Source of the DNA: JAXGPP01 sp040766885
GTDB lineage: Bacteria > Planctomycetota > Planctomycetia > Pirellulales > Thermoguttaceae
Assembly: GCA_040766885.1 (NCBI GenBank)
Contig: JAXGPP010000009.1
Span: 248,001-312,000, forward strand
Reading direction: 5' to 3'
DNA length: 64,000 nucleotides
Below are positions 1 through 9,152 of the stretch, piece after piece (position 1 is the first letter of the stretch; each line of letters begins with the position of its first letter). The position numbers and the translations under genes were made by a program. Under the pieces are notes generated by a model. That model was not told where the DNA came from. It worked only from the letters and a program-made list of their open reading frames with translations, and did not search any database.

Positions 1-257
1 GCTGCTTCGCGGTGCAGCCCGTTCGCGGCGACGTTGCCCGCCGCACCCTTGATACGGTGGGCGGCGCGGGCTACTTCAGCGGAATCCAGCACGAGCAGAC
101 CCTGCTCGATATCGGCCAGGTCCTTCTCAACGCTCTGCTGGAATATGTTGAGCACGCGCTCCACGAGCTCGAGATTCCCGAGGCATCTGGACGTGAGCGT
201 CTCCAGCTCGATGGCCGCCGTGGGCCCCGGTTCGAATGACTGACAGCCTTCTTGCAT
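1..257 (-). CDS. Hpt domain protein, partial (runs off left edge)
   Basis: The reverse strand reads from an ATG at 257 through 85 codons to the window edge without a stop. Around residues 67-78 it carries HRIKGAAGNVAA, which matches the phosphorylatable histidine motif (H-x-K/R-G-x-x) of histidine phosphotransfer domains. Such proteins relay phosphate between hybrid histidine kinases and response regulators in the cytoplasm. The preceding residues (about 15-65) are a plausible helical hairpin with many hydrophobic and acidic positions (ETLTSRCLGNLELVERVL). Only the N-terminal part is visible, so it could be a stand-alone Hpt protein of about 110-130 aa or the start of a longer protein. The family call is from the motif alone. 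Confidence 0.75.
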   Translation of the reverse strand, partial: MQEGCQSFEPGPTAAIELETLTSRCLGNLELVERVLNIFQQSVEKDLADIEQGLLVLDSAEVARAAHRIKGAAGNVAANGLHREA

Positions 258-525
258 GGCTCGCTCTGGACGCACAACCGCTTTGTCTCCGACATCGAAT
301 GAAAATCTAGCACGCGCGGGACGCACGTCAAAAAAAGTGGCCCCCTATGGCGTGGGCCCGCCACGGGGTAGGATCGTTGGAGAAATTGATCTTTCCGGTG
401 CGGAGTTGCGAATGCGCCAGCAATGACAATCAAGCACAGTGCTTTCAGGGGGGCGACAGTAGTCGCCGCCAGATTCTCCGGAACTGATGCCGAGCCCCTT
501 CTCACTGCTTCGCCAGGAGACCGTC

Positions 526-2214
526 ATGAGTGGCCAGCATTTCTTCAAGGCAAGCTCTGTCGCGGGGCTTCTTTTCGGGTGCCTTCTGGCAGTGATCCTG
601 TTCACTCGCCCCAGCAGTGCACAAAGCGTCGAGGAACTACGGCACAGACTGGAACAATTGCCACGCCCGTGGAACGAGCGCGTTCATCGCATTACGCAGA
701 CGGAGTACGAACAGACGCTTCGCTTCTGGACTGACAAGCATCCCGAATGGCTTACCCTCGAGCAGATCGGCCAGTCGGTCAAGGGATACGGGATTCATCT
801 TCTGGGAGTTACCGACCGGTCCGTGCCGGACGATGACAAGCATGTCTGCCTGGTCACGGCGTTGCATGGCGGGCCAGAGCGGTCGGGTACTTCGACGATC
901 CTCCATCTCGTCGAATGGTTGTTGGGCAGGGATCCAGAGGCCGCCGAAGTGCGCCGAAAACAGATCATGCTCATCATGCCGATCGTCAATCCCGAAGCCT
1001 ACTTCGAGACCGATCGCTTTGGCAATGTCCACGGAATCGACCCTTACACGGGTGGCGGGCCCGAAAACTGGGATTTTACCACCCTGACCTACAAGCGGTT
1101 AAACGAGGCGCCAGAGGTTGCAGCATTCCTGTCGGTGGTCGATCGTTACCAGCCTGAGGCGATCGTCGATGTCCACGGCATCGGACTTCAGGAGTTTGCC
1201 GTCGAACAGCTTGGCGATCGGACGATGTACCAGGGGCAGACGATGTTCGAGGTGACTGGCTCTGCATATTCCAATTACGCCCTCCGCCCTTGGGACTGGC
1301 GCGTGACCGAGGCGATGGTCGATTCCGGTGTCCAGGCCGGATATCCCTCGGACCGCTTTGAAGCCGACGCCCAGAGGTTATTCTGGGGGCCGGCGCTGCA
1401 GCCAATTGCCGATCGTTTCTGGCTTGGCCGCCCCAATTTCTACACGGCTCAGTACGCCTACGCGAAGTACCACTCGCTCTTAGCCGCGCTGGAAGTGGGA
1501 TGGGAAGAGAGCGGGTTGCGCCGGCTGCAAGGGCTGTTGCACCTGGGGAACGAAGGCACACCGGGACAACCCGGATACCCGGTCAACCACATTCGGTCAT
1601 TCTGCGGTCACTTCATTTCGGCCTGCGGCGTGACCGCCGCCGAGCGTCGCCGAAGCCGCGTTGAACTCTGGGAATCGCAAAGCCGATTCACCCAAGCGAT
1701 GCTCTACCCGCAGACGGATGGACGCGACACCTACCTGGTGGCGCTCACCCCGGAAGCAGGCGCACTCATCCAGGGCGACAAGATGGCGCTGCTCGACGCT
1801 TTGCGCTCGCGGTCGGAAATGGACGCCGAAGCGATACGGGTATTCTTCGAGGCCGGTCCCGAGGTGAAACTGGCAGCCGAACCTGCCGCCCGGCCTCCCG
1901 AGCATCCCGTCGCAACCGCGCCTCCGAGGCACGGCCTTTGTCTCAAGCTTCGCCTGCCCTATCGCGATCCGCAGATCATCGATCTGCGGCTGAACGGGCA
2001 TGTGGTTGCTGAAGATGCCGCAGGCGCATGTCGTCGATATTTCGCCGACGGCTTTACCCAGATCGAAGTCAGTATGCCTGACGACAGGTTAGCCGCGACC
2101 GATTTGCTCATCGTCACATGTGCCTACGTTCCCGACACGAAACGCAGCCATGGCTGGACTCCACCCGTGGAGGTTCGGCAGCAATTGGAGCGTTTGTCCA
2201 GCAGGCCGCAGTAG
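526..2214 (+). CDS. Secreted M14-type zinc carboxypeptidase
   Basis: A 562-aa protein with an N-terminal signal peptide (hydrophobic stretch about residues 12-27, cleavage near SSAQS). The ATG at 526 is chosen over one at 487 because AGGAGA sits 6-11 bases upstream. The M14 peptidase fold is suggested by HGGPE (H114, E118) as the first zinc-ligand pair, NPEAYF (about 155-160), VDVHG (H217, third ligand) and ALEVGWEE (E323, candidate catalytic glutamate) followed by a C-terminal beta-rich extension. M14 enzymes remove C-terminal amino acids or act on peptidoglycan peptides, here outside the cytoplasm. The ligand spacing HxxxE differs from the usual HxxE. It stands alone on the plus strand and ends 5 bases from the convergent nucleoside-hydrolase-like gene. 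Substrate unknown. Confidence 0.75.
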   Translation: MSGQHFFKASSVAGLLFGCLLAVILFTRPSSAQSVEELRHRLEQLPRPWNERVHRITQTEYEQTLRFWTDKHPEWLTLEQIGQSVKGYGIHLLGVTDRSVPDDDKHVCLVTALHGGPERSGTSTILHLVEWLLGRDPEAAEVRRKQIMLIMPIVNPEAYFETDRFGNVHGIDPYTGGGPENWDFTTLTYKRLNEAPEVAAFLSVVDRYQPEAIVDVHGIGLQEFAVEQLGDRTMYQGQTMFEVTGSAYSNYALRPWDWRVTEAMVDSGVQAGYPSDRFEADAQRLFWGPALQPIADRFWLGRPNFYTAQYAYAKYHSLLAALEVGWEESGLRRLQGLLHLGNEGTPGQPGYPVNHIRSFCGHFISACGVTAAERRRSRVELWESQSRFTQAMLYPQTDGRDTYLVALTPEAGALIQGDKMALLDALRSRSEMDAEAIRVFFEAGPEVKLAAEPAARPPEHPVATAPPRHGLCLKLRLPYRDPQIIDLRLNGHVVAEDAAGACRRYFADGFTQIEVSMPDDRLAATDLLIVTCAYVPDTKRSHGWTPPVEVRQQLERLSSRPQ

Positions 2215-2219
2215 CAGGA

Positions 2220-3194
2220 TTACTCGCTGCCGGAGGGCGATTCTACCGCGTTATGCTCTCGAAGTCGCGTGTAGAGGAGAGCGAACGTGCCATCGCGATC
2301 GATCTGGTGGATGCGGAGCATGCGGCCGTGAGTCTGGCGGTGATTGTAGAGCATGTCCCAGTTGACGCTCGGCGCGGGGACCACCTCGCTCTGGGCCAGC
2401 GAAGGATCAATGATTGCCGCGATGTCCCCCAGGTCGAAGAAACCCTTCTTGGACGACTGGAAATACGTGTTGCGGTAGCGAAACTCGTGCAGGTACTCGC
2501 CCAGCCGACCGAGCGGCTTGATCTCCCGCTCAGACTCGTCCATCGGGCAATATAGCTCGGTACCCGTGTCGAACAGGATCAGCGGCAGGTTTGAACTGAA
2601 CAGAATCCGCACCGCCTTCAGATCGTTGTAGGCGTTGAAATTCCACGCCTTGTCGGGCCATTGGGTCCGCCCGTGCCAGAAGACTACGACGCGATCGGCG
2701 ATCTCGGGCCGTTTCAGATAGGCGCAGGCGACATTGGTGCAGGCACCGAGCGAGATGATCCATAGCGGCCGTTCGTCGACCTTGTCCGAAGCTCGCTGGA
2801 GGATGAAGTCGACTCCTTCGGACGGTTCAGGCACCGCGCTGTATCGCAAAGGGTGCGAGCCTCGCTTGACAGGAAACCTGCCGGCCATTCCCGCCCGGTC
2901 GAGCACGGCCTGAATGGCTGCCAGTGACTTCTCCACTCCCTCTGGCCCCCCGGCGTCGCCGAAGTGCGCGGCGACAAAGCCTTCGATCTCGAACCGCTCC
3001 TGAGCAAGCACCGCGAGCGCAATCGCATACAGATCGTCGATTTCACAGGCCGCATCGGAATCAATGATCACCCGGATCCTCTCGCCAGGCGGAGGAATCT
3101 CCGGCACTCGGCGTTCAGCCGCCGAAACCGCAGTGCAGGCTGCGAGGATGGAAACGATGAACAGTACAGTCGGTCGGTATCGGTGCATTATCAT
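2220..3194 (-). CDS. Nucleoside-hydrolase-like secreted protein (IUNH fold)
   Basis: A 324-aa protein with a signal sequence; LAAC at residues 17-20 is a possible lipobox, though cleavage after VSA is also possible. DSDAACEIDD at 45-54 resembles the calcium-binding aspartate cluster of inosine-uridine nucleoside hydrolases, in the lengthened form seen in nucleoside-hydrolase-like subfamilies. The central segment GACTNVACAYL and WNFNAYNDLKAVRIL align with the family core. The classical late HD motif appears as DLGDIAAI. Family members hydrolyse N-glycosidic bonds of nucleosides. It is the last gene of the sialic-acid operon, 30 bases after the lyase gene, so its substrate may be another N- or O-glycoside. 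Fold call is good; activity is unknown. Confidence 0.7.
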   Translation of the reverse strand: MIMHRYRPTVLFIVSILAACTAVSAAERRVPEIPPPGERIRVIIDSDAACEIDDLYAIALAVLAQERFEIEGFVAAHFGDAGGPEGVEKSLAAIQAVLDRAGMAGRFPVKRGSHPLRYSAVPEPSEGVDFILQRASDKVDERPLWIISLGACTNVACAYLKRPEIADRVVVFWHGRTQWPDKAWNFNAYNDLKAVRILFSSNLPLILFDTGTELYCPMDESEREIKPLGRLGEYLHEFRYRNTYFQSSKKGFFDLGDIAAIIDPSLAQSEVVPAPSVNWDMLYNHRQTHGRMLRIHQIDRDGTFALLYTRLREHNAVESPSGSE

Positions 3195-3224
3195 GGGGAT
3201 TCACAGCCTCAGTTCATACGGGTT

Positions 3225-4151
3225 TCAACCCATCGAGCCCCTGCCGAGCCACTCGAAAAACCCGATTTGCTCCAATTCCGAACGCAGTTCCTTTTCCCGG
3301 CCGAGCGCCAAGGGAGCATTGGGCAATCGTGGGGGGCCAACGGGAACGCCCAGCATTTCCATCACGGCCTTCGCCGCTGCCATGTAACCGAACTTGCCGA
3401 GCAGGTGAATCAGGCGAACGGAGCGGAACTGTTCTTCCCTGGCCGCAGTGAGGTCGCCTTTCTGGAACGCGGCAATCAAGCGGAGATAAATCGGCGCGGC
3501 AAAATTGTAGCTGCTGCCAACCGCGCCCCGACCGCCGACAGCCAGGGCCGCCAGCAGATACTCATCGCATCCCCACGGGACGTCGAAACGACCGTCGTGG
3601 CTCCTCAGGCACTGCTGATAGGCCATCAAGTCGGGATTGGTGAACTTGAGACCTGCCAGGGTGGGAATCTGCTCCGAGGCAACGTCGAGGAAGTCCGGCA
3701 TCGAGAAACGCACGCCGGTGAGCACGGGTATGTCATAGAAATAGAAGGGCAAGGCCGGGGCGGCGGCCGCCACCATTCGGCAACATTGGACGAGCACGTC
3801 GAGTGTCGGGGGCTTGAAGTAACTGGGGGCCAGCGCTGCAACGGCGGCGGCGCCAAGCTGCTGAGCCTGACCGGCGAGTGTGCGGGCGTCGCCCAGACAA
3901 TTCGCACCGACATGCACCACGACCTTAAGCGGCGATCCTTTGGCCACGGCAGCCCATCGTTCCGCGAGCGCGAGCCGCTCGGCGACGCCGAGCGAATGGC
4001 TCTCGCCGGTGCTCCCGCCGATAAACGCTATCCCTACCCCAACGCGAAGCAGGTGTTCAGCCTGCTTCTCCACCGCCGTGAGGTTCAGCGCGCCGTCGGC
4101 ATCAAAAGGAGTATGAGTCGCGGCAACCAGTCCCTTCAATTCTGCGTTCAT
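3225..4151 (-). CDS. nanA: N-acetylneuraminate lyase
   Basis: A 308-aa class I aldolase of the DapA/NanA family. It cleaves N-acetylneuraminate to N-acetylmannosamine and pyruvate in the cytoplasm. Visible signatures are GGSTGE at 45-50 (carboxylate-binding loop), Y139 in FYFYDIP (catalytic tyrosine), K169 in GLKF (Schiff-base lysine), and GSSYN where NanA enzymes have GSTYN. Segments such as ALPFYFYDIPVLTGVR and GPPRLP resemble the animal-type N-acetylneuraminate lyases more than DapA. Length is normal. It starts 5 bases after the MFS transporter stop and sits with an AGE epimerase and a NanM-like mutarotase, which supports sialic acid rather than dihydrodipicolinate as substrate. Confidence 0.88.
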   Translation of the reverse strand: MNAELKGLVAATHTPFDADGALNLTAVEKQAEHLLRVGVGIAFIGGSTGESHSLGVAERLALAERWAAVAKGSPLKVVVHVGANCLGDARTLAGQAQQLGAAAVAALAPSYFKPPTLDVLVQCCRMVAAAAPALPFYFYDIPVLTGVRFSMPDFLDVASEQIPTLAGLKFTNPDLMAYQQCLRSHDGRFDVPWGCDEYLLAALAVGGRGAVGSSYNFAAPIYLRLIAAFQKGDLTAAREEQFRSVRLIHLLGKFGYMAAAKAVMEMLGVPVGPPRLPNAPLALGREKELRSELEQIGFFEWLGRGSMG

Positions 4152-4156
4152 CGGTG

Positions 4157-5404
4157 TCAGTCCTGATCCAGGAGTTCCTTACGGGGTCGGATGAGCAGCA
4201 CCAGTACAATGGAGACAACCGCCGCGCCGGCGAAGAGCCCGAAGATCATGTTCAGGGGCACCTGGCGATCGCGGAGCGTTCCAAATCCCCAATCGGCGAG
4301 ACCGCCGCAACTGATGCTCACGAGGTTCATGATGCCGTATCCGGTAGCGCGAAGTTCGGGCCGCACGATCTGGCACAGGATGGGCATGTTGTTGCAGTCG
4401 AAGAAACCCCAGCCGACCCCGAACAGGATAAGGAATGCCACGGCTACGGCAAGCGAGCCGGCATTGCCCACGCCGAAAATCGCCGGCACAATCAGGCTCA
4501 TCCCCAGAGCGCTTACGAATATCCGTCCGCGGGAATTCACCCGCATCCAGCGGTCGGCCAGCCAACCGCCGAAGATGGCGCCGAAGATGGCGGCAACCTG
4601 CCAGTAGAGCGTGGCGGCAACGCCGGCCTTTCCCTGGCCGATATTGAACTCCTGTTTGAGGATCGCCGGCATCCAATCGCGGACGACCCAGCCGGCCAAT
4701 GCAGGAAGCGTGAAATACAGCACCAGGAGGATGAAAGAAAAATTGGTGAGCAATTGCACTGCGGCCCGCATTGGCGACGCCTTCGCTTCCGCGGCAACTG
4801 CGAGCACTCGCGGCGGATCGCGGAGGAAGTACACCAGCGGGAGGGCATAGAGCATCCCGAAAACCCCGCAGGCGTCGAACGCGAACCGCCAGCCGAGATT
4901 CGGCGCGTCGGCCACATAGCCGCCGAAACCGCCGATGATCACACCGCAGTAAATCGCCATTTGATGCAGCCCAACCGCCCGTGACCGTGTGTGGCCGGTG
5001 TGGTAGTCGGCAATCAGAGCCAGCGCTGCGGGGATGTAGAACGCTTCGCTGATACCCATCAGCGAACGAGCCATGAGCAAATCGTTATAGGTGGTCACGT
5101 GCCCGGTCCACCAAGTCACCGCCGACCAGACGAACAGGCTCCCGCAGATCGTCAACCGCCGGCTGAAGCGGTCCGCCACGTAGCCGCCGATCGGACTGAG
5201 GAATGCATACACCCACTTGAACTGCCCGAGCATGAACCCCCAGTTCTCTTCGGTGCCGATGCTCGGGATGTCTTCCATCACCGAGTACTTCATCGCCGCC
5301 AGCATCTGGCGGTCGAGATAGTTCAGCAGCGCCACTGGCATGAGCAGCATGACCACCAGCCATGCGGTCCGCGTGAGCTGCGAAGAGGCGGAGGGATTCG
5401 ACAC
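4157..5404 (-). CDS. MFS transporter, probable sialic-acid/sugar-acid permease
   Basis: A 415-aa inner-membrane protein with about 12 hydrophobic segments. The N-terminal helix LNYLDRQ and the loop GGYVADRFSRR are the signatures of the anion:cation symporter branch of the major facilitator superfamily (hexuronate/sialate-type carriers). A GTG start at 5404 is used because GGAG lies about 10 bases upstream and no other start fits. It lies 7 bases after the NanM-like gene and 5 bases before nanA, so it is in the middle of one operon. The inferred job is uptake of N-acetylneuraminate with protons; the exact substrate is inferred from neighbours, not from sequence. Confidence 0.8.
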   Translation of the reverse strand: MSNPSASSQLTRTAWLVVMLLMPVALLNYLDRQMLAAMKYSVMEDIPSIGTEENWGFMLGQFKWVYAFLSPIGGYVADRFSRRLTICGSLFVWSAVTWWTGHVTTYNDLLMARSLMGISEAFYIPAALALIADYHTGHTRSRAVGLHQMAIYCGVIIGGFGGYVADAPNLGWRFAFDACGVFGMLYALPLVYFLRDPPRVLAVAAEAKASPMRAAVQLLTNFSFILLVLYFTLPALAGWVVRDWMPAILKQEFNIGQGKAGVAATLYWQVAAIFGAIFGGWLADRWMRVNSRGRIFVSALGMSLIVPAIFGVGNAGSLAVAVAFLILFGVGWGFFDCNNMPILCQIVRPELRATGYGIMNLVSISCGGLADWGFGTLRDRQVPLNMIFGLFAGAAVVSIVLVLLIRPRKELLDQD

Positions 5405-5411
5405 GATTCGG

Positions 5412-6446
5412 TTACTCCTGATTTCCGGGCGTCATGCCCCACACCTCTGGCGAGCGGATTCCCGGCCGGGCCTCGCCGCTCACAATAACAAATGATTCGT
5501 CCCGAGCGGCCAGCGGCGCTGTTACCCGCGGTGCGGGCAGGGTAACCGACTCCAGCCATCTATCAACCCGGCGGTCGTATCGTAACACGCGGTTGCTGAA
5601 ACCACGATGGCGCCCGGGTGGTAGTCCGACTTGAGAACCGTCGTCACCGCCCAGGATGTAGAACCCGGTCGCGTCAGTCGGAGCGGGTGAAGGCGCGGCG
5701 GCAACGGGAGTGGGGAGGTCGGCGACGCGTTTCCATCCCCCATCGGGATCGTAACGCCAGGCATCGGCGAGATACCGCCGCACGGCGTCCCCGCCTCCCG
5801 ACGGAACAAGGTCGACGCCGCCGACAATCCAGAACGCCCCGTCGAAGGCGGCGGCCACCGCCAGCATCCGTCCGGCGCCCGGACAGCCGTCGATCCGCTG
5901 CCAGGCGGGCATTGCCGCGGCGAGATCGATGCGATACGCCGTATTCAGGGTTTCAGTCGCATCCGGCTTCGCCTGACCGCCGGCGATGTACAACGTATCT
6001 CCGACCACGGCTCCGCAGGCATTGGCAACCGGGCAGGGAAAGGAGGGAAGCGGCTGTGTGTCAATCCTGCCTTCTTTCCATCGAAGCCGAAACGCATCGG
6101 CATAGTGCCGATCAGCATCACTCCCTCCAACACACACTACGCTATTCTGATGAGTAACCGATACACCGTATCCGATCGCGTGCGACAGCCTCCCGGCGGC
6201 TATCCACTGGCCTCTCGGTTGATCGAGCACATAGATCGTGTCGTACCAGACTTTCTTTCCTCCCTCCCACGGTTTCTTGCCGGGGAAGTTCGCGCCCCCG
6301 GCGGCGACAAGCGCTCCGTGGCTCACTCCGGCCAGCATTCCCGCGAAGCCCTCTCTGTCGGGCAGCGACGGCAACTGCCGCCACTCCGCGGCATGACCGC
6401 TCGAACCAAGCAAGATGGCTGCAAACATGAAGGCTGTCCGATTCAT
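5412..6446 (-). CDS. Secreted kelch-repeat protein, NanM-like sialic-acid mutarotase
   Basis: A 344-aa protein starting at the ATG at 6446, which overlaps the stop of the upstream epimerase gene as ATGA; an in-frame extension to 6626 is antisense-like and rejected. It has a signal peptide (MNRTAFMFAAILLGSSGHAA) and at least five kelch blades with the usual double glycines (ALVAAGG, VVCVGG, LYIAGG, FWIVGG, FYILGG). Length is close to E. coli NanM (368 aa), a periplasmic enzyme that interconverts sialic-acid anomers to speed uptake. The LPSLPDREGFAG opening and its place between AGE and the transporter support this. Specific residues were not verified. Confidence 0.82.
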   Translation of the reverse strand: MNRTAFMFAAILLGSSGHAAEWRQLPSLPDREGFAGMLAGVSHGALVAAGGANFPGKKPWEGGKKVWYDTIYVLDQPRGQWIAAGRLSHAIGYGVSVTHQNSVVCVGGSDADRHYADAFRLRWKEGRIDTQPLPSFPCPVANACGAVVGDTLYIAGGQAKPDATETLNTAYRIDLAAAMPAWQRIDGCPGAGRMLAVAAAFDGAFWIVGGVDLVPSGGGDAVRRYLADAWRYDPDGGWKRVADLPTPVAAAPSPAPTDATGFYILGGDDGSQVGLPPGRHRGFSNRVLRYDRRVDRWLESVTLPAPRVTAPLAARDESFVIVSGEARPGIRSPEVWGMTPGNQE

Positions 6447-7657
6447 CCCTTGCTCTCCAGGCAGCCGTCCGGCTCCAGTAATCGCCAGCAGTACCACAGC
6501 ATCCGCGGCAAGTGGAACGGCCCTTTCCACATGTTGCCCTTGAGCCGGACCGAGACGCGGCCGTCGCGGTGAAGATATCCGAACCATTCTCCATGTTCGT
6601 TGTCGGGGAAGTGGCCGAAACTCCATTCATGGACTTGGTGGTGCCAAAGGGCGTATCGTTCTTCGCCAGTCAGCGTCCAGGCCAAGAGCGTGGCAATAAT
6701 CGCCTCGCAATGCGGCCACCAGAACTTCATATCATGCCAGTACTCCTGAACCGGCAGGCCTCGCAGATCGCGAAAGTAAAACAGCCCGCCATACTCCTCA
6801 TCCCAGCCGCGCTTCCACATCCAATCCAGTATCGTCATCCCGAGTTGCACGAGGCGATCGTCTCCCCTCCCCTTCCCTTCATGCATGATGAACCAGGCCG
6901 CTTCGAGAGCGTGTCCCGGATTGAGCGTCCGCCCGTCGAAATGATCGATGATCTCGCCATTCGGGCCGGCGACTTCCAGTAAAGCTTCGTGTTCCGGCTT
7001 TAGGAAGTTCCGTTTGATCTGAAGGATACTCCAGTCGATCCACTCGGTGCACGTACGGCCGGAAATCGACACGTCGCCGAGATTCTCACGGATCTCCTGG
7101 GCGGTGGCGATGCCGATCATCAGCGGCCCGATTCCCACCATCGGGCGAGCCTCAACCGACACCTTCGCCGCGATCCGGCCAGGCTCGAACGAGTATGCCA
7201 GGTAATTCGCAAAACACGCCAAGGCATCATCAGCCGCCCGCCGCTCGCCGGTGGCTCGCGCATAGGCCGCATTGGCAATGGCCGCAAACGCCTCGCTGTA
7301 CACGTACCGCCGCATCCGCAGGGGACGACCATCACGAGTGACGGTGAAAAACATCTTGCCGTTCGGATCGATCGCGTGGCGACGCATGAACTCGATGGCA
7401 CTGCGGGCCGTCTCCAGCCATCGTGGATCCGGCTCGACCGTGTTATAGAGGGTGGCAAACATCCACGCGCCGCGCCCCTGAAACCAGATTGACTTGTCGG
7501 TGTCGATCACCGTGCCGTCACGGTCGAGTCCCGCCAGCAGCCCGCCGTGCTCGTGATCCACACCGTGCCGCAACCAGAAAGGAATAACGTCGCCCAGGAG
7601 CGTGTCGCGATAAACGGTGGCCAGGGCTGATCGACCTTCGCTAGTCGTCACGTCCAC
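6443..7657 (-). CDS. N-acylglucosamine 2-epimerase (AGE/RenBP family)
   Basis: A 404-aa (alpha/alpha)6-barrel epimerase. It interconverts N-acetylmannosamine and N-acetylglucosamine, the step after NanA; Bacteroides uses this type instead of the TIM-barrel NanE. TLNPGHALEAAW (H249), KFWWPHCEA (H316), EWFGYLHRDG and GPFHLPRM (H382) are present; the two catalytic histidines of the family fall at almost the same residue numbers (248 and 382) in the cyanobacterial enzyme. Start is a GTG at 7657 with a weak AGGG upstream; a GTG two codons on is possible. The stop overlaps the next gene by 4 bases, so translation is coupled. First gene of the core sialic-acid operon. Confidence 0.88.
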   Translation of the reverse strand: MDVTTSEGRSALATVYRDTLLGDVIPFWLRHGVDHEHGGLLAGLDRDGTVIDTDKSIWFQGRGAWMFATLYNTVEPDPRWLETARSAIEFMRRHAIDPNGKMFFTVTRDGRPLRMRRYVYSEAFAAIANAAYARATGERRAADDALACFANYLAYSFEPGRIAAKVSVEARPMVGIGPLMIGIATAQEIRENLGDVSISGRTCTEWIDWSILQIKRNFLKPEHEALLEVAGPNGEIIDHFDGRTLNPGHALEAAWFIMHEGKGRGDDRLVQLGMTILDWMWKRGWDEEYGGLFYFRDLRGLPVQEYWHDMKFWWPHCEAIIATLLAWTLTGEERYALWHHQVHEWSFGHFPDNEHGEWFGYLHRDGRVSVRLKGNMWKGPFHLPRMLWYCWRLLEPDGCLESKG

Positions 7658-7711
7658 GTCGTCCGGCCCTGGTGATTGAGAAAACAGAAGCGGAGAGCCC
7701 CGAGCAAGCTG

Positions 7712-9085
7712 TTACTGAGCGTTGGAGTCGGCAGACGTTTCGCTGACACCAAGCCGCTCAGCGTGATGTCCCTTCCACTCATTGCCCAGTTCCTGCAAGG
7801 TTTTCCCCGTCCAATCCTGCCAGAGCTGTTCGCTGTACCGCCCCTCGCGTGCGGCGGCATTGAGCTTGGGCACGATCTCTTCGTCGTAGCGGCGCGTGAC
7901 CCAATCCAGAAAGTTGCCGGTAATGCGATAGCTGGAATCGAAATTCGCTGTCGGAAAACTGCGTTTCGTGATCTCGGCCCCCTTCTTCTCGGGTTCGTAC
8001 AGAAACCAGCGGATGTAGTCGGCAATCCCTTCGACAAGCCAACCGGGCGTCGGCGTGCCTCGCCGCGAGTAACCTTGAACCACGTGGACCATCTCATGAA
8101 CTACCGCGCCGAGCGCCTCCCGGGCGCGTTCGCGGCGGAACCAGGAAGCATTGAGATTGATGGTCGCGCCGCCTGCCGAGGCGGGCACACCACCCATGTC
8201 TTCGCGGAATCGCAGCCTGATTTCGGCCGGCGCTTGGTATCCTTCACTCGGCAGCATTCCAACCAGTCGGGGGTACCACTCCTGAACCACGGGTTTCAGT
8301 CTATCCTCAGACCAGCCCGCCATGTCCGGCGCACGGGTGACATCAATCGTGAACCGGAATCTGCCACCTTCCGCGTCGAAGGAGATGACGATCGGCTGAG
8401 ATTTCTCGATCTCGATGAATGTGGGTGCAGGCCCCTCTGCGTCAATCACATCGATCTCGCTGTAGAATGTGTTTCCAAACGGATCGCGGCCCTCCGTCTG
8501 GGAAATGTCGAACAGCAGATAACGGTAGGTCCCGATGATTCCCGAGCGGTCGGTGATGGCCACGCCGTGTTGTCCCCCGTCGTCGCTGTTCTGCGTTCGC
8601 GTATCGACGCTGGCGATTCGATTCCACCCGCATGCGGCCGGATCGACACCCTTCCGCGGCGCGGGATCAAAACCGGGCGCAGTCCCATCCGACGCAAATA
8701 GTACATAGACCTGCGGGGCGCGGGTGTTCGTGTGCCAGGAGTAGCTGCCGATTCGCTTCACCGGAAGCGTGCGGCCCAGATCGATCTGGATCCGCCCTCC
8801 ATTTGCGCCCGCCCGGAAGAAGAAGTTCTCCGACGGTTGATCTTCTTCAGAGGGCACGCGGCCGTCATGCAGCACGGCGAGGCTCCCGCCGTTCCGATCG
8901 GGCGACCCGTCGGTCAGCGAGAAGCGTGCATCATTTGCCGCGTCGTTCGTCGCGGGTGCGGGCACCGACTCGAACGTGAAGCCTGAGCCAGCCGCACTAT
9001 GGCCGGTGGAAATCAGAATCTCGGCCGAAACAGCCGCAGGAAGGAGGATCGAGGCTCCAACGTACAACAAACAAGATAATCTCAT
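7712..9085 (-). CDS. Secreted zinc peptidase, basic secretory protein family, with N-terminal lectin-like domain
   Basis: A 457-aa secreted protein; ATG at 9085 is favoured because GGAG lies 5-8 bases upstream, and the next 20 residues form a signal peptide. Residues about 25-220 look like a beta-sandwich carbohydrate- or surface-binding domain (RIQIDLGRTLPVKRIGSYSW is discoidin-like). The C-terminal half is a zincin: HEMVH at about 330-334 followed by VVQGY and, further on, GWLVEGIADYIRW, the pattern of the plant/bacterial basic secretory protein family (HExxH, then EGIADY). It ends 54 bases before the epimerase gene on the same strand, so it may be in the same transcript and act on glycoproteins outside the cell; that role is inferred. 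Confidence 0.8.
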   Translation of the reverse strand: MRLSCLLYVGASILLPAAVSAEILISTGHSAAGSGFTFESVPAPATNDAANDARFSLTDGSPDRNGGSLAVLHDGRVPSEEDQPSENFFFRAGANGGRIQIDLGRTLPVKRIGSYSWHTNTRAPQVYVLFASDGTAPGFDPAPRKGVDPAACGWNRIASVDTRTQNSDDGGQHGVAITDRSGIIGTYRYLLFDISQTEGRDPFGNTFYSEIDVIDAEGPAPTFIEIEKSQPIVISFDAEGGRFRFTIDVTRAPDMAGWSEDRLKPVVQEWYPRLVGMLPSEGYQAPAEIRLRFREDMGGVPASAGGATINLNASWFRRERAREALGAVVHEMVHVVQGYSRRGTPTPGWLVEGIADYIRWFLYEPEKKGAEITKRSFPTANFDSSYRITGNFLDWVTRRYDEEIVPKLNAAAREGRYSEQLWQDWTGKTLQELGNEWKGHHAERLGVSETSADSNAQ

Positions 9086-9152
9086 GGCACTCCGGCAACT
9101 CGTTTCTGAAAAATGTACGCAAACGGCCTCGGGGACGCGCATGCACGCCCGA

